11,013 bases of DNA, from contig JAZDLC010000113.1 in NCBI GenBank assembly GCA_043802345.1, forward strand, positions 1-11,013, given 5' to 3'. This document shows positions 1 through 7,658 of the stretch, piece after piece. The translations under genes were made by a program, and so were the position numbers. The notes beneath the pieces were generated by a model. It saw only the letters and a list, made by a program, of their open reading frames with translations, ran no database searches and had not been told where the DNA came from. The stretch's first letter is position 1. The number at the start of each line of letters is the position of its first letter. The stretch comes from JAZDLC01 sp043802345. Its GTDB lineage: Bacteria > Planctomycetota > B15-G4 > JADJEK01.

Positions 1-846
1 GGGCGCGACCGCGAAGAAGACCGACATCCGGGCGACCATGTAGATGCCCGCGGTGACCATGGTGGCGGCATGAATCAAGGCCGAGACCGGCGTGGGACCC
101 GCCATGGCGTCCGGCAGCCAGACGAACAGCGGAATCTGGGCCGACTTGCCGACCGCGCCCACGAACAGCAGCAAGGCGATCCACGTCATTTCGCTGTTCC
201 CGGAGAGGATCGAGCCGTCGGCGACCAGGTCGGAGAGCTGGCCCGTGACCTCGCTGATCTTCAGGGTATGGAACTTCTTGAAGATCATCAGCATCGCCAG
301 CAGGAAGCCCAGGTCGCCGATGCGATTGACCACGAAGGCCTTCTGGCCCGCCTTGGCGTTGGCCATGTCCTCGAACCAGAATCCGATCAGCAGGTAGGAG
401 CAGAGCCCCACGCCTTCCCAGCCGAGGAACAGGAGCGGCAGCGAGTCGCCGAGCACGAGCGCCAGCATCGACCCGATGAAGAGATTCAGGTAGATGAAGA
501 AGCGGGTGAAGCCCGGGTCTCCCTTCATGTATCCCAGCGAGTAGACATGGATCAGGAAACCGACGCCGGTGACCACCAGCGTCCAGGTCAAGGAGAGCGC
601 GTCGAGGTGCAGGCCGAACGCGACCCCGAAGTCAGCTCCCTTCATCCAGTCCGCGAGGTGGGCGGCGACAACCTCGTCGGCTCCCAGGCCCCAGCCTATC
701 AGCAGGGCACAGATGAGCGGCACCAGGACCGCGCCGCAGGCGATCACGCCGGCCAGCGTGGGCGCGAGCACCTTGCGGAACAGGTACAGGCCCGCCACCG
801 ACGCGAACGGAGTCAGGACGATCAGTTTGAGAAGGGTCTCTTCCAT
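1..846 (-). CDS. nuoL: NADH-quinone oxidoreductase subunit L, N-terminal part (cut by left window edge)
   Basis: This is the distal proton-pumping, antiporter-like subunit of complex I in the inner membrane. The first 282 codons are visible, starting at ATG 844-846, and the frame is open to base 1. Family residues are recognisable: Glu144 in GWEGVGLCSYLL (the conserved TM5 Glu), Lys234 in GKSAQIPLFVWLPDAM (TM7 Lys), and the segment GPTPVSALIHAATMVTAG with His259. Multiple hydrophobic helices run throughout. An AAGGAG motif lies 12 nt upstream of the ATG, a slightly long spacing. The gene follows nuoK after 56 nt and is the last gene seen of the operon; nuoM and nuoN would be expected beyond the left edge. 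Roughly half of a typical 600-700 aa NuoL is missing only because of the window boundary. The identification is secure, and separation from NuoM/NuoN/MrpA rests on gene order and the NuoL-type motifs. Confidence 0.96.
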   Translation of the reverse strand, partial: MEETLLKLIVLTPFASVAGLYLFRKVLAPTLAGVIACGAVLVPLICALLIGWGLGADEVVAAHLADWMKGADFGVAFGLHLDALSLTWTLVVTGVGFLIHVYSLGYMKGDPGFTRFFIYLNLFIGSMLALVLGDSLPLLFLGWEGVGLCSYLLIGFWFEDMANAKAGQKAFVVNRIGDLGFLLAMLMIFKKFHTLKISEVTGQLSDLVADGSILSGNSEMTWIALLLFVGAVGKSAQIPLFVWLPDAMAGPTPVSALIHAATMVTAGIYMVARMSVFFAVAP

Positions 847-902
847 TCGGAACTACCGCTCCTTAACAAGCGCGGCGTGTGCCGCGATTTCTGCCGCGTG
901 CG

Positions 903-1201
903 TCAGCCACGTAGTTTTGTGAGTTCCCCGGCATCCACGGTCGCCTTGAGGCGGAACAGGGCAATGATGATCGCCAGGCCAACTCCCACCTCCGCCGCCG
1001 CGACCGCCACGGTCACCAGCGCGAAAGCGGAGCCGCGAGCCAGATCGAACTGGGTCGATGAGGCGACGAGCACCAGGTTGGCCGAGTTCAGCATCAGCTC
1101 TACCGACATGAACATCACCAGGATGTTCCGGCGGAGCATGAAGCCCCCCGCGCCGATGGCGAACAGGATTGCCGCTACGATGTAGTAGTCGGATACGGGA
1201 A

Positions 1202-1205
<4 letters not shown>
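903..1205 (-). CDS. nuoK: NADH-quinone oxidoreductase subunit K
   Basis: This is a small membrane subunit of complex I, related to MrpC, that forms part of the proton path in the membrane arm. It is 100 aa, the usual length, with three hydrophobic helices. The two family glutamates fall at exactly the positions numbered in E. coli: Glu36 in MSVELMLNSANL and Glu72 in AAAEVGVGLAI. The ATG start overlaps the nuoJ stop as ATGA, indicating translational coupling. NuoL follows 56 nt downstream. Nothing looks degraded, and the protein is expected to be functional. Confidence 0.97.
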
Positions 1206-1756
<551 letters not shown>

Positions 1757-1759
1757 GGG

Positions 1760-2827
1760 TCAGCTCCACGCTACCACTGCGCCGGTGATCAGTACGTTGA
1801 TGAGAGCAATGGGGAGCAGGACCTTCCAACCGAGCCGCATCAACTGGTCGAAGCGGAATCGTGGAAGCGTCCAGCGCACCTGGATGAACAGGAACAGGAA
1901 CACCAGGGCCTTGGCGACGAAGATGGCCAGGCCGAGCAGCGTGTAGTAGAAGGTGCCGGGCGGGACGCCGATCCGGTCCATGCCGGGGAAGTGCCAGCCA
2001 CCGAAGAACAGGACCACCGTCAGGCAGGAGATCCCCAGCATCCCGATGTACTCGCCCATGAAGAAGAGCGAGAACTTCGTGGAGGAATACTCGGTGTGGT
2101 AGCCGCCCACCAGTTCCGACTCCGCCTCCGGCAGGTCGAACGGGAGACGGTTGGTCTCCGCATAGCCGGCGATCAGGAAAACCAGGAACGCCACTGGCTG
2201 AGCGAAGATGTTCCAGCCAGCCCAGTTGCCCGAGGTCGCGTCAAAGCCGAAGAACTGCGTCTGGTTGGCGACGATCTCGGAGAGGTTCAGCGTGCCGGAG
2301 AGGCAGACGATCGCGAGCACCGAGATGCCCATCGCCAGCTCGTACGAGACCATCTGGGCGGAAGACCTGAGCCCTCCGAGCAGCGAGTACTTGCTGGTGG
2401 AGGACCAGCCGCCGATCGTGATGCCGTAGACCGTCAGGGAGGAGAGGGCCAGGATCAGCAACAGGCCGACCGAGGAGTCGATGACGACACCCGACATCTC
2501 CTGTCCGGCCACCTGGAACGAGGGAGCCAGCGGCATGAAGGCCATGATCAGGAACGGCGGGATGGCGGTCAGGGAAGGCGCCATCCAGAACAGTACCTTG
2601 CTGGCCTGGCCCGGCACGAAGTCCTCCTTGCAGAGAAGCTTGACCAGGTCCGCCATCGGCTGGAGCAGTCCCATCGGTCCGACGCGGTTGGGGCCGATCC
2701 GGAACTGGATGAACGCGGACAGCCTGCGCTCCAGGATGACCAGGATCGGGACGAACGTGACCGCGAATACGAAGACAAACAGCGCCTTGACGAGCGAGAG
2801 CAGCAGGAAGATCGTTGAATCGCTCAA
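1760..2827 (-). CDS. nuoH: NADH-quinone oxidoreductase subunit H
   Basis: This is the membrane subunit (ND1 homologue) that forms the quinone-entry channel together with NuoB and NuoD. It is 355 aa, near the family norm, with about eight hydrophobic helices. Recognisable family segments include ERRLSAFIQFRIGPNRVGP followed by QPMADLVKLLCKED (first loop), and the acidic loop LPEAESELVGGYHTEYSS. The start is TTG at 2825-2827, because it precedes the first hydrophobic helix and has GGAG eight bases upstream; the first in-frame ATG would delete that helix. The gene begins four bases after the nuoG stop. Its partners NuoB, NuoD and NuoI are not encoded in this window. Confidence 0.96.
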   Translation of the reverse strand: MSDSTIFLLLSLVKALFVFVFAVTFVPILVILERRLSAFIQFRIGPNRVGPMGLLQPMADLVKLLCKEDFVPGQASKVLFWMAPSLTAIPPFLIMAFMPLAPSFQVAGQEMSGVVIDSSVGLLLILALSSLTVYGITIGGWSSTSKYSLLGGLRSSAQMVSYELAMGISVLAIVCLSGTLNLSEIVANQTQFFGFDATSGNWAGWNIFAQPVAFLVFLIAGYAETNRLPFDLPEAESELVGGYHTEYSSTKFSLFFMGEYIGMLGISCLTVVLFFGGWHFPGMDRIGVPPGTFYYTLLGLAIFVAKALVFLFLFIQVRWTLPRFRFDQLMRLGWKVLLPIALINVLITGAVVAWS

Positions 2828-2831
2828 GGTG

Positions 2832-4379
2832 TCAGCTCCCTCGCCGTGCCATGTCGGTCAGTTGGATGCCGTCCTTGGGAAGGGCGGCCAGCGTGAGCCC
2901 GGCAGCGCCGAATCGCTTGCCCAGGGACAGGAACGCCGCGGCGGGAGTGGCCGGCAGATCGGTCACGCCGAGCGCGGAGCCGATGCGAAGAAGCGCGGCG
3001 AACTCGCCTGGAACGGAGGGTGGCGGCGCCAGCGCCCGCCGCACCCGCTGCGTGATGCCGCCGCAGTTGGTGAACGTCCCGTCCTTCTCCGCCACCGTGA
3101 ACGCCGGGAGCGCGAAGTCCGCCTCCGCTGCCGTTGTTTCCAGGATCGTCAAGGCGATCGAAAGCGGCGGGCGCTTCTTGGGCATGCCTCGCCCGTCTCC
3201 CAGCAGCACCAGGCCCGCACATTCGCCGGCGCGCGCGTTCAGTTGGTCAGGGTCCAGGCCCGCATAGCCGAGCGCCTCCAGCCCCGCGCGGTTCGCCGCC
3301 GCCTCTCCCGTGCGCAGAATGCCGTCGTCCTCTCCCTTGTCAGGGAGCGCATACACCAGGTTGACCAGGCCCTCGGACGCGCTCCCCCGGAACACCAGAT
3401 CTGCCAGCAGCAGTTCCTCGTTGGTGCAGTCGGGCGAGGCGGCCACCAGCAGCTTCTGGTTCGATCCGAACAGGACCTGCAGCTTTGAAGCGATCGCATC
3501 CGCGGCCGTTGCCAGGTCCATCCGCTTGCCGCGCGCGAGCACCTTCTCCAACCGGCCCTCCGGCCGGTACCGCTTCAACAGGCCGAAGCGCCCCTCGTCA
3601 CAGATGAAGTAGCCGTTGACCTGGAGGTTGGTGCGGGGCCGCACCCGATTCAGGTCGTTGTCCCGGACGTCCAGCGTGACGGAGCAGCCCCTCGAACAGC
3701 TCGGACAGACCGAGTCGGTCCCCTTGAGGTACCAGACCCGGTTCTGGAAGCGGAAGCTCTTCAGGGTCAGGGCGCCGACCGGGCAGATGTCCGCCAGGTT
3801 GCCCTGATACGGCGAGCTCACGGGATGCCCGGGGAAGATATCGATGACCGAATGCGAGCCGCGTCCGGTCACCACCAGCTCGGGCCGCTTGCAGAAGTCG
3901 TCGAGGAACCGCACGCAGCGGGTGCAGAGAATGCACCGTTCCTGATCGAGCAGGACATGCTCGCTGATATGGACGCGCTTTTGCGCCTTGCGGCGCGGGA
4001 ACTCATTGCGGCCCGCGGCGGCGCCGTACTCATAGGTGTAGTCCTGGAGCCAGCATTCGCCCGCCTTGTCGCAGATCGGACAGTCCAGCGGGTGGTTCAA
4101 GAGCAGCGCCTCGAGATTGCCGGCTCTCGCCCTGGCGATCTGGGGCGACTCGGTCACCACCATCATGCCGTCCACGCAAGCCGTGTTGCAGGAGGTGACG
4201 ATGCGCTTCGGGCCGGGACCATGCACCTCCACCATGCACATCCTGCAGGAAGCGGCCACGGAGAGGGCGGGGTGCCAGCAGTAGTGGGGGATGTCGAGGC
4301 CTTGGGACTTGGCCAGTTCGATGACGGTTTGCCCCGCTTCGAACTCGACCTCGGTGCCGTTGAGGGTGATCTTCGGCAT
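2832..4379 (-). CDS. nuoG: NADH-quinone oxidoreductase subunit G, compact form
   Basis: This is the peripheral-arm subunit that relays electrons from the NuoEF flavin/iron-sulfur unit toward the quinone module. The N-terminus carries a 2Fe-2S ferredoxin domain with Cys34, Cys45, Cys48 and Cys64 (N1b). Next comes the His/Cys cluster, His96, Cys100, Cys103 and Cys109 (N5). Then come Cys149, Cys152, Cys155 and Cys199 (N4), and finally Cys225, Cys228, Cys232 and Cys260, matching the N7 cluster of E. coli and Thermus. The remaining ~255 residues are a shortened molybdopterin-oxidoreductase-like domain. At 515 aa it is well below Thermus Nqo3 (~780) or E. coli NuoG (~900). The frame is intact and nuoH starts right after the stop, so this looks like a genuine compact form and not a broken gene. 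The start is ATG 4377-4379, seven bases after the nuoEF stop, with an AAGG/AGGAG ribosome-binding region. Confidence 0.95.
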   Translation of the reverse strand: MPKITLNGTEVEFEAGQTVIELAKSQGLDIPHYCWHPALSVAASCRMCMVEVHGPGPKRIVTSCNTACVDGMMVVTESPQIARARAGNLEALLLNHPLDCPICDKAGECWLQDYTYEYGAAAGRNEFPRRKAQKRVHISEHVLLDQERCILCTRCVRFLDDFCKRPELVVTGRGSHSVIDIFPGHPVSSPYQGNLADICPVGALTLKSFRFQNRVWYLKGTDSVCPSCSRGCSVTLDVRDNDLNRVRPRTNLQVNGYFICDEGRFGLLKRYRPEGRLEKVLARGKRMDLATAADAIASKLQVLFGSNQKLLVAASPDCTNEELLLADLVFRGSASEGLVNLVYALPDKGEDDGILRTGEAAANRAGLEALGYAGLDPDQLNARAGECAGLVLLGDGRGMPKKRPPLSIALTILETTAAEADFALPAFTVAEKDGTFTNCGGITQRVRRALAPPPSVPGEFAALLRIGSALGVTDLPATPAAAFLSLGKRFGAAGLTLAALPKDGIQLTDMARRGS

Positions 4380-4386
4380 TGCCGCC

Positions 4387-6237
4387 TTACTCCTGATTGC
4401 CCGAAGCCGCCGGGACCGCCTGCTTTGACGGTTTCGCCAGCTTCTCGAAATCGGCCCGGAAGTACTCGATTCCCAGCCGGATAGGTCCTGACAGCGCCTC
4501 CGGATAGACGCAGATGGTGCGTCCCTGGGCGCTCTCGAGCAGGGCCAGCAGAACGTCCAGATCTTCGGCCCGCGCCGAGCCGTTCAGGAAGCTGCGCACG
4601 ATCTTGGTGGCCCAGGCGCACCCTTCGCGGCACGGACCGCACTGCCCGCAAGTTTCGTGTTCGAAGAACGACACGAACGCCTCGACTGCCGGGATGATCC
4701 CGAAGGCCTTGTGAACGACCGTGATGCCGCCCGTCCCGAGCATTGACTTGACGGCGGCCAGCGACTGGTGGTCCAGCGGCGTGTCGAGCTTGTCCGCGGG
4801 CAGGAAACCGGTGGAGGCGCCTCCCGGGTTGAACCCGACCAGCTCGGCTCCGTCCTCCATCCCGCCGGCGCACTCCTCGATCAGGTACCTTGCCGTGGTT
4901 CCGAGGGGGAGTTCGTAGATCCCGGGCCGCTTCACGCGACCGGCAACGGCATAGAGCAGATTGCCGGGGCTCTTCTCGGTGCCGATGCCGACGAACCACT
5001 CCGCGCCATTGAGAATGATGTACGGCACGTTGCAGAGCGTCTCCACGTTGTTGACCGTGGTGGGGCTCTGCCACAGGCCGGACTGGGCCGGGAACGGCGG
5101 CTTGGTGCGCGGATGTCCGCGCTTCCCCTCGAGCGACTCCATCAGGGAGGTTTCCTCGCCGCAGATGTAGGCGCCGGCTCCCCGATGAACGGTGCACTCG
5201 ATCCGGGTTCCGGTCCCCAGGACGTTCTCGCCGAGATATCCCTTGTCGCGGGCCTCCACGATCGCCTGTTCCAACACCTCGGCCGGGTAGAGATACTCAC
5301 CCCGGATGTAGATGTAGATGCTCTCGGCGCCGATCGCGAACGCGGCAATGGCCGCGCCTTCCAGGAGGGAGTGGGGGTCCCGCTCGATCAGGAGTCGGTC
5401 CTTGCAGGTGCCGGGCTCGCTCTCGTCGGCGTTCACCGCCAGATAGTGGGCTCCCTTGACCTCCTTCGGCATGAAGCCCCACTTCACGCCGGCGGGGAAT
5501 CCCGCGCCTCCGCGGCCCCGCAGGTTGGCCGCCTTGACCTCCGTGACGATCGCGTCCCGGCCCATCTCGAGCGCCCTCTTCAAGGCCTCGTATCCCCGGG
5601 TCTTCAAGTAGTCGTCCAGGGAGACGCTCAACCGCTCCCCTTTGCCGACCTCGCGCATCCGCTTGGTCAGATACAGCTCTGACTCGCAACCCGCCGGCAG
5701 CTCCGGCTCTTCTCCGCGCGGCTCCTGCGCGAGTTGTTTCCCGGCCTTCATGTCCTCGAGAAGGCGTTCAGCCTTGTCAGCATCGACGTTGCGGTGGTAG
5801 CGCCAGTCGGTGGTCATGATCGGCGCCTCGGTGCAGCCGCCCAGACACTCGAAGGTCCCCAGTGAGAACTCGCCGTCCGGCGTGGTTTCGCCGCACTTGA
5901 TGCCGAGCTTCTGCTCGAGCCTTGCCACGACCTTGTCCGCGCCCCTCAGCTTGCAGGCCAGGTTGCGGCAGACCTCGATGTCGTGCTTCCCCCGCGGCTT
6001 CCGGTGGAACATGTCGTAGAACGTGATCACCGAAAGCACGTCGGCGGGCGTGGTGTCGAAGTAGTCGGCGACGAACACCACTGCCTCATCCGGCAGGTAA
6101 CCCAGCTTCTCCTGGACCGCGTGCAAGGCCGGAATCAGCGCCGCCCGCTTGTCCGGGTAGCGAGAAACCAAAGCGTCGAAGCGCTGCTTCAGGGCCGAAT
6201 CGCCCGCGAGAGCAGCGGAGATTTCATTTCCAGTCAA
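4387..6237 (-). CDS. nuoEF: Fused NADH-quinone oxidoreductase subunits E and F
   Basis: This is one continuous frame encoding both parts of the NADH-oxidising unit of complex I. With the chosen start it is 616 aa. Residues ~15-165 are a NuoE thioredoxin-like domain, with the N1a 2Fe-2S ligands Cys90, Cys95, Cys131 and Cys135. Residues ~166-200 are a charged linker. Residues ~200-600 are NuoF, with the FMN/NADH-binding segment GRGGAGFPAG (241-250), NADESEPGTCKDR (269-281), and the N3 4Fe-4S ligands Cys530, Cys533, Cys536 and Cys576. No stop or frameshift separates the domains. The start is TTG 6235-6237, because GGAAGG lies six bases upstream. GTG 6241-6243 and TTG 6268-6270 are in-frame alternatives, the GTG directly abutting that motif. 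All three overlap the 3' end of nuoA. Most bacteria encode NuoE and NuoF separately. nuoBCD, which normally precede nuoE, are missing. Confidence 0.95.
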   Translation of the reverse strand: MTGNEISAALAGDSALKQRFDALVSRYPDKRAALIPALHAVQEKLGYLPDEAVVFVADYFDTTPADVLSVITFYDMFHRKPRGKHDIEVCRNLACKLRGADKVVARLEQKLGIKCGETTPDGEFSLGTFECLGGCTEAPIMTTDWRYHRNVDADKAERLLEDMKAGKQLAQEPRGEEPELPAGCESELYLTKRMREVGKGERLSVSLDDYLKTRGYEALKRALEMGRDAIVTEVKAANLRGRGGAGFPAGVKWGFMPKEVKGAHYLAVNADESEPGTCKDRLLIERDPHSLLEGAAIAAFAIGAESIYIYIRGEYLYPAEVLEQAIVEARDKGYLGENVLGTGTRIECTVHRGAGAYICGEETSLMESLEGKRGHPRTKPPFPAQSGLWQSPTTVNNVETLCNVPYIILNGAEWFVGIGTEKSPGNLLYAVAGRVKRPGIYELPLGTTARYLIEECAGGMEDGAELVGFNPGGASTGFLPADKLDTPLDHQSLAAVKSMLGTGGITVVHKAFGIIPAVEAFVSFFEHETCGQCGPCREGCAWATKIVRSFLNGSARAEDLDVLLALLESAQGRTICVYPEALSGPIRLGIEYFRADFEKLAKPSKQAVPAASGNQE

Positions 6238-6604
6238 GGACACCCTTCCGCCACGCGTACGCGAGGCCAAGGCCGAGTACGGCCACGAATACGACCGCTC
6301 CGGAGAACCCGACCGGACCGAGCTTCTGGAGAGCGACGGCCCATGGGAACAGGAAGACGGCCTCGATGTCGAACAGGATGAACAGCACGGCCACGAGGTA
6401 GAAGTGAATCGAGAAGCGCTTCCTGGCGCTGCCGATGGGAGGCAGGCCGCACTCGTAGGGGGCGCTCTTCGCGGCGCTCTGGCTGGTCGGAGCCAGCAGG
6501 CGTGGCACCACCATCATGAAGACGATGAGCCCGAGGACGAAGAACAGGTACGGAAGGAGCAGCATGTACTCAAGCACCCTGGGGCTTTCCTGAACCGCGA
6601 GCAT
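6224..6604 (-). CDS. nuoA: NADH-quinone oxidoreductase subunit A
   Basis: This is a small membrane subunit of complex I (ND3 homologue) whose loop contacts the quinone site. With start ATG 6602-6604 it is 126 aa, with three hydrophobic helices. Diagnostic motifs are YECGLPP (50-56), the cysteine-bearing loop of NuoA/ND3, and FDIEAVFLFPW (78-88) with the conserved acidic pair Asp79/Glu81. An AGGT motif precedes the ATG by about five bases. ATG 6563-6565 is a possible shorter start just before the first helix, and the frame also stays open upstream to 6661. The gene is first in the operon, with a promoter about 100 nt upstream. Its stop overlaps the start of nuoEF. In most genomes nuoB, nuoC and nuoD come next; here nuoEF does. 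Confidence 0.95.
   Translation of the reverse strand: MLAVQESPRVLEYMLLLPYLFFVLGLIVFMMVVPRLLAPTSQSAAKSAPYECGLPPIGSARKRFSIHFYLVAVLFILFDIEAVFLFPWAVALQKLGPVGFSGAVVFVAVLGLGLAYAWRKGVLDWK
6244..6249 (-). promoter_or_regulatory. Ribosome-binding site of nuoEF
   Basis: GGAAGG on the minus strand lies inside the last codons of nuoA. It is six bases upstream of TTG 6237, a standard spacing, but directly abuts the in-frame GTG at 6243. This is why the TTG is preferred as the start, with the GTG as second choice. Confidence 0.55.
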
Positions 6605-6703
6605 GGCACCTAGCGCTCTCTGAGGTCTCTTCTTCAGGCAGGGCAAAACGCCCGGCAGCACCGTGGAAAACAGACCTCGTGCGAAGAGGAATTCGAATCG
6701 AGC

Positions 6704-6732
6704 TTTCTATCAACCCATGCCTGGAGGGTCAA
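6704..6732 (-). promoter_or_regulatory. Sigma-70-type promoter of the nuo operon
   Basis: On the minus strand, TTGACC (6727-6732) and TAGAAA (6704-6709) are separated by exactly 17 bases, matching 5/6 and 4/6 of the housekeeping consensus. Transcription would start near 6697, giving a leader of about 93 nt before nuoA. The 8-bp palindrome ATTCGAAT (6691-6698) sits on the predicted start point and could be an operator, though this is speculative. The -35 box begins 8 bases after the stop of the upstream lipoprotein gene. A short imperfect hairpin (GGGC/GCCC arms) lies in the leader. Confidence 0.6.
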
Positions 6733-6740
6733 TCTCAGGA

Positions 6741-7478
6741 TCAGCGGTTCAGCGTATTCGGCTCGTTTCCTTCCCGGTCGAGGCCGTGCTCGTAGTCCGG
6801 CCGGAAGGCCCTGATGCGGCGCTCGAAGAAGTTGCTCGATCGGGGCAGGACATGGGCCAGCCCATCCAGGCTGATGTACGGCAGCAGGCGGTAGGGGCCG
6901 ACCATGCTGGACCAGACGGAGGGGTTCGGATTGGTGGTGACCATGCCGTTGATGAGACCGACACAAACGTACCGCCCCAACCGCTTGGCATAGACGCCAG
7001 CCCCGGCGAACTCCTCCGCCACCCCGTGGCAGGTGGAAAACCACTCGTCCAGCTCCAGGAGATCCCCGAATTCGCCGTTCGCGTAAAGGTGCGCGTCGAG
7101 AAGGTAGGGGCGCCGCTCCACATCGCCGGCATGGATCACCTGGATGTAGAGATTCTCACCCGGCAGGGGGCCCTCCGCCGCCAGTTCGGCCTTCTGGAGC
7201 CGGGTCGTCTTGGGAAGCAGCAGCCCGAGGTCGCCGACGCGGTGCTGAACGACCAGATCGTCCATGACCGGGGAGGCCTTGTACCAGTAGAGCATCGGGA
7301 CTTCCTCGAGGCTCAGGTCGTCGTCGTTCAGGGCGATGACCCCGTCCTCGGTGGAGAGGGCGTACCGCTCGCTGCCGGGGATCTCCAGCCGCACCAGGTG
7401 GTTTGGCATGGGCGTTCCGCAGGCCGCCAGGCAGGTCGCGAGGGAGATGGGCAGGATCGCTGAAAGGAGGCGTTTCAT
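6741..7478 (-). CDS. Putative lipoprotein of unknown function
   Basis: This encodes a 245-aa protein beginning MKRLLSAILPISLATCLAAC, a classic lipoprotein signal peptide. It has a basic n-region, a hydrophobic core and the lipobox Leu17-Ala18-Ala19-Cys20, so after processing Cys20 would be lipidated. No Asp follows the Cys (Gly21), so an outer-membrane destination would be expected in a diderm that follows the +2 rule. The mature part is soluble, with no further membrane helix, and has two more cysteines (Cys150, Cys172) that could form a disulfide. I recognise no domain. Aromatic-rich segments such as PMLYWYKASPVMDD and the basic, Asn-rich tail are not diagnostic. The frame is open upstream to 7742 but only the ATG at 7476-7478 gives the signal peptide. 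It is divergent from the ECF sigma gene and lies upstream of, but apparently separate from, the nuo operon. Confidence 0.82.
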   Translation of the reverse strand: MKRLLSAILPISLATCLAACGTPMPNHLVRLEIPGSERYALSTEDGVIALNDDDLSLEEVPMLYWYKASPVMDDLVVQHRVGDLGLLLPKTTRLQKAELAAEGPLPGENLYIQVIHAGDVERRPYLLDAHLYANGEFGDLLELDEWFSTCHGVAEEFAGAGVYAKRLGRYVCVGLINGMVTTNPNPSVWSSMVGPYRLLPYISLDGLAHVLPRSSNFFERRIRAFRPDYEHGLDREGNEPNTLNR

Positions 7479-7512
7479 CGGCCGGGTCCCCGGAAGATCT
7501 CGATCGTTTTGG

Positions 7513-7541
7513 ACCGTAGCGCTGTCGCGGGACGAGTTCAA
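7513..7541 (-). promoter_or_regulatory. Possible promoter of the lipoprotein gene
   Basis: On the minus strand, TTGAAC (7536-7541) and TACGGT (7513-7518) are separated by 17 bases. This matches 4/6 and 3/6 of the sigma-70 consensus. It lies 34 nt before the ATG of the lipoprotein gene. The match is weak, and position and spacing are the main support. Confidence 0.3.
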
Positions 7542-7572
7542 TGGGGGCGGGCTCGGGCCGCCGCCGATGAAA

Positions 7573-7588
7573 TCGCGTTTTTTCGCGA
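7573..7588 (+). repeat. Small hairpin with T6 loop in the divergent intergenic region
   Basis: TCGCG, six T, then CGCGA form a perfect 5-bp inverted repeat with a T6 loop. It lies between the divergently transcribed lipoprotein and sigma-factor genes. It could be an operator or leader hairpin, but is short enough to be chance. No convincing ECF-type promoter (GGAAC plus CGTC) or sigma-70 promoter for the sigma gene was found in 7479-7658. Confidence 0.3.
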
Positions 7589-7658
7589 ACGGTGAGGAGG
7601 AATGCGACACCAACTGAAGGCTGATGATGAGACTCCGTTGGCGTGATACCGGTGAAGA

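Noticed and set aside
70..1185. 371-aa open frame on the plus strand opposite nuoL and nuoK
   Set aside because: It is antisense to two conserved complex I genes; the product is rich in Arg, Gln, Glu and Asp, typical of reverse-frame translation of GC-rich DNA, with no family features.
4768..5682. 304-aa open frame on the plus strand opposite nuoEF
   Set aside because: It is antisense to the conserved FMN/NADH domain and has no recognisable motif or ribosome-binding context.
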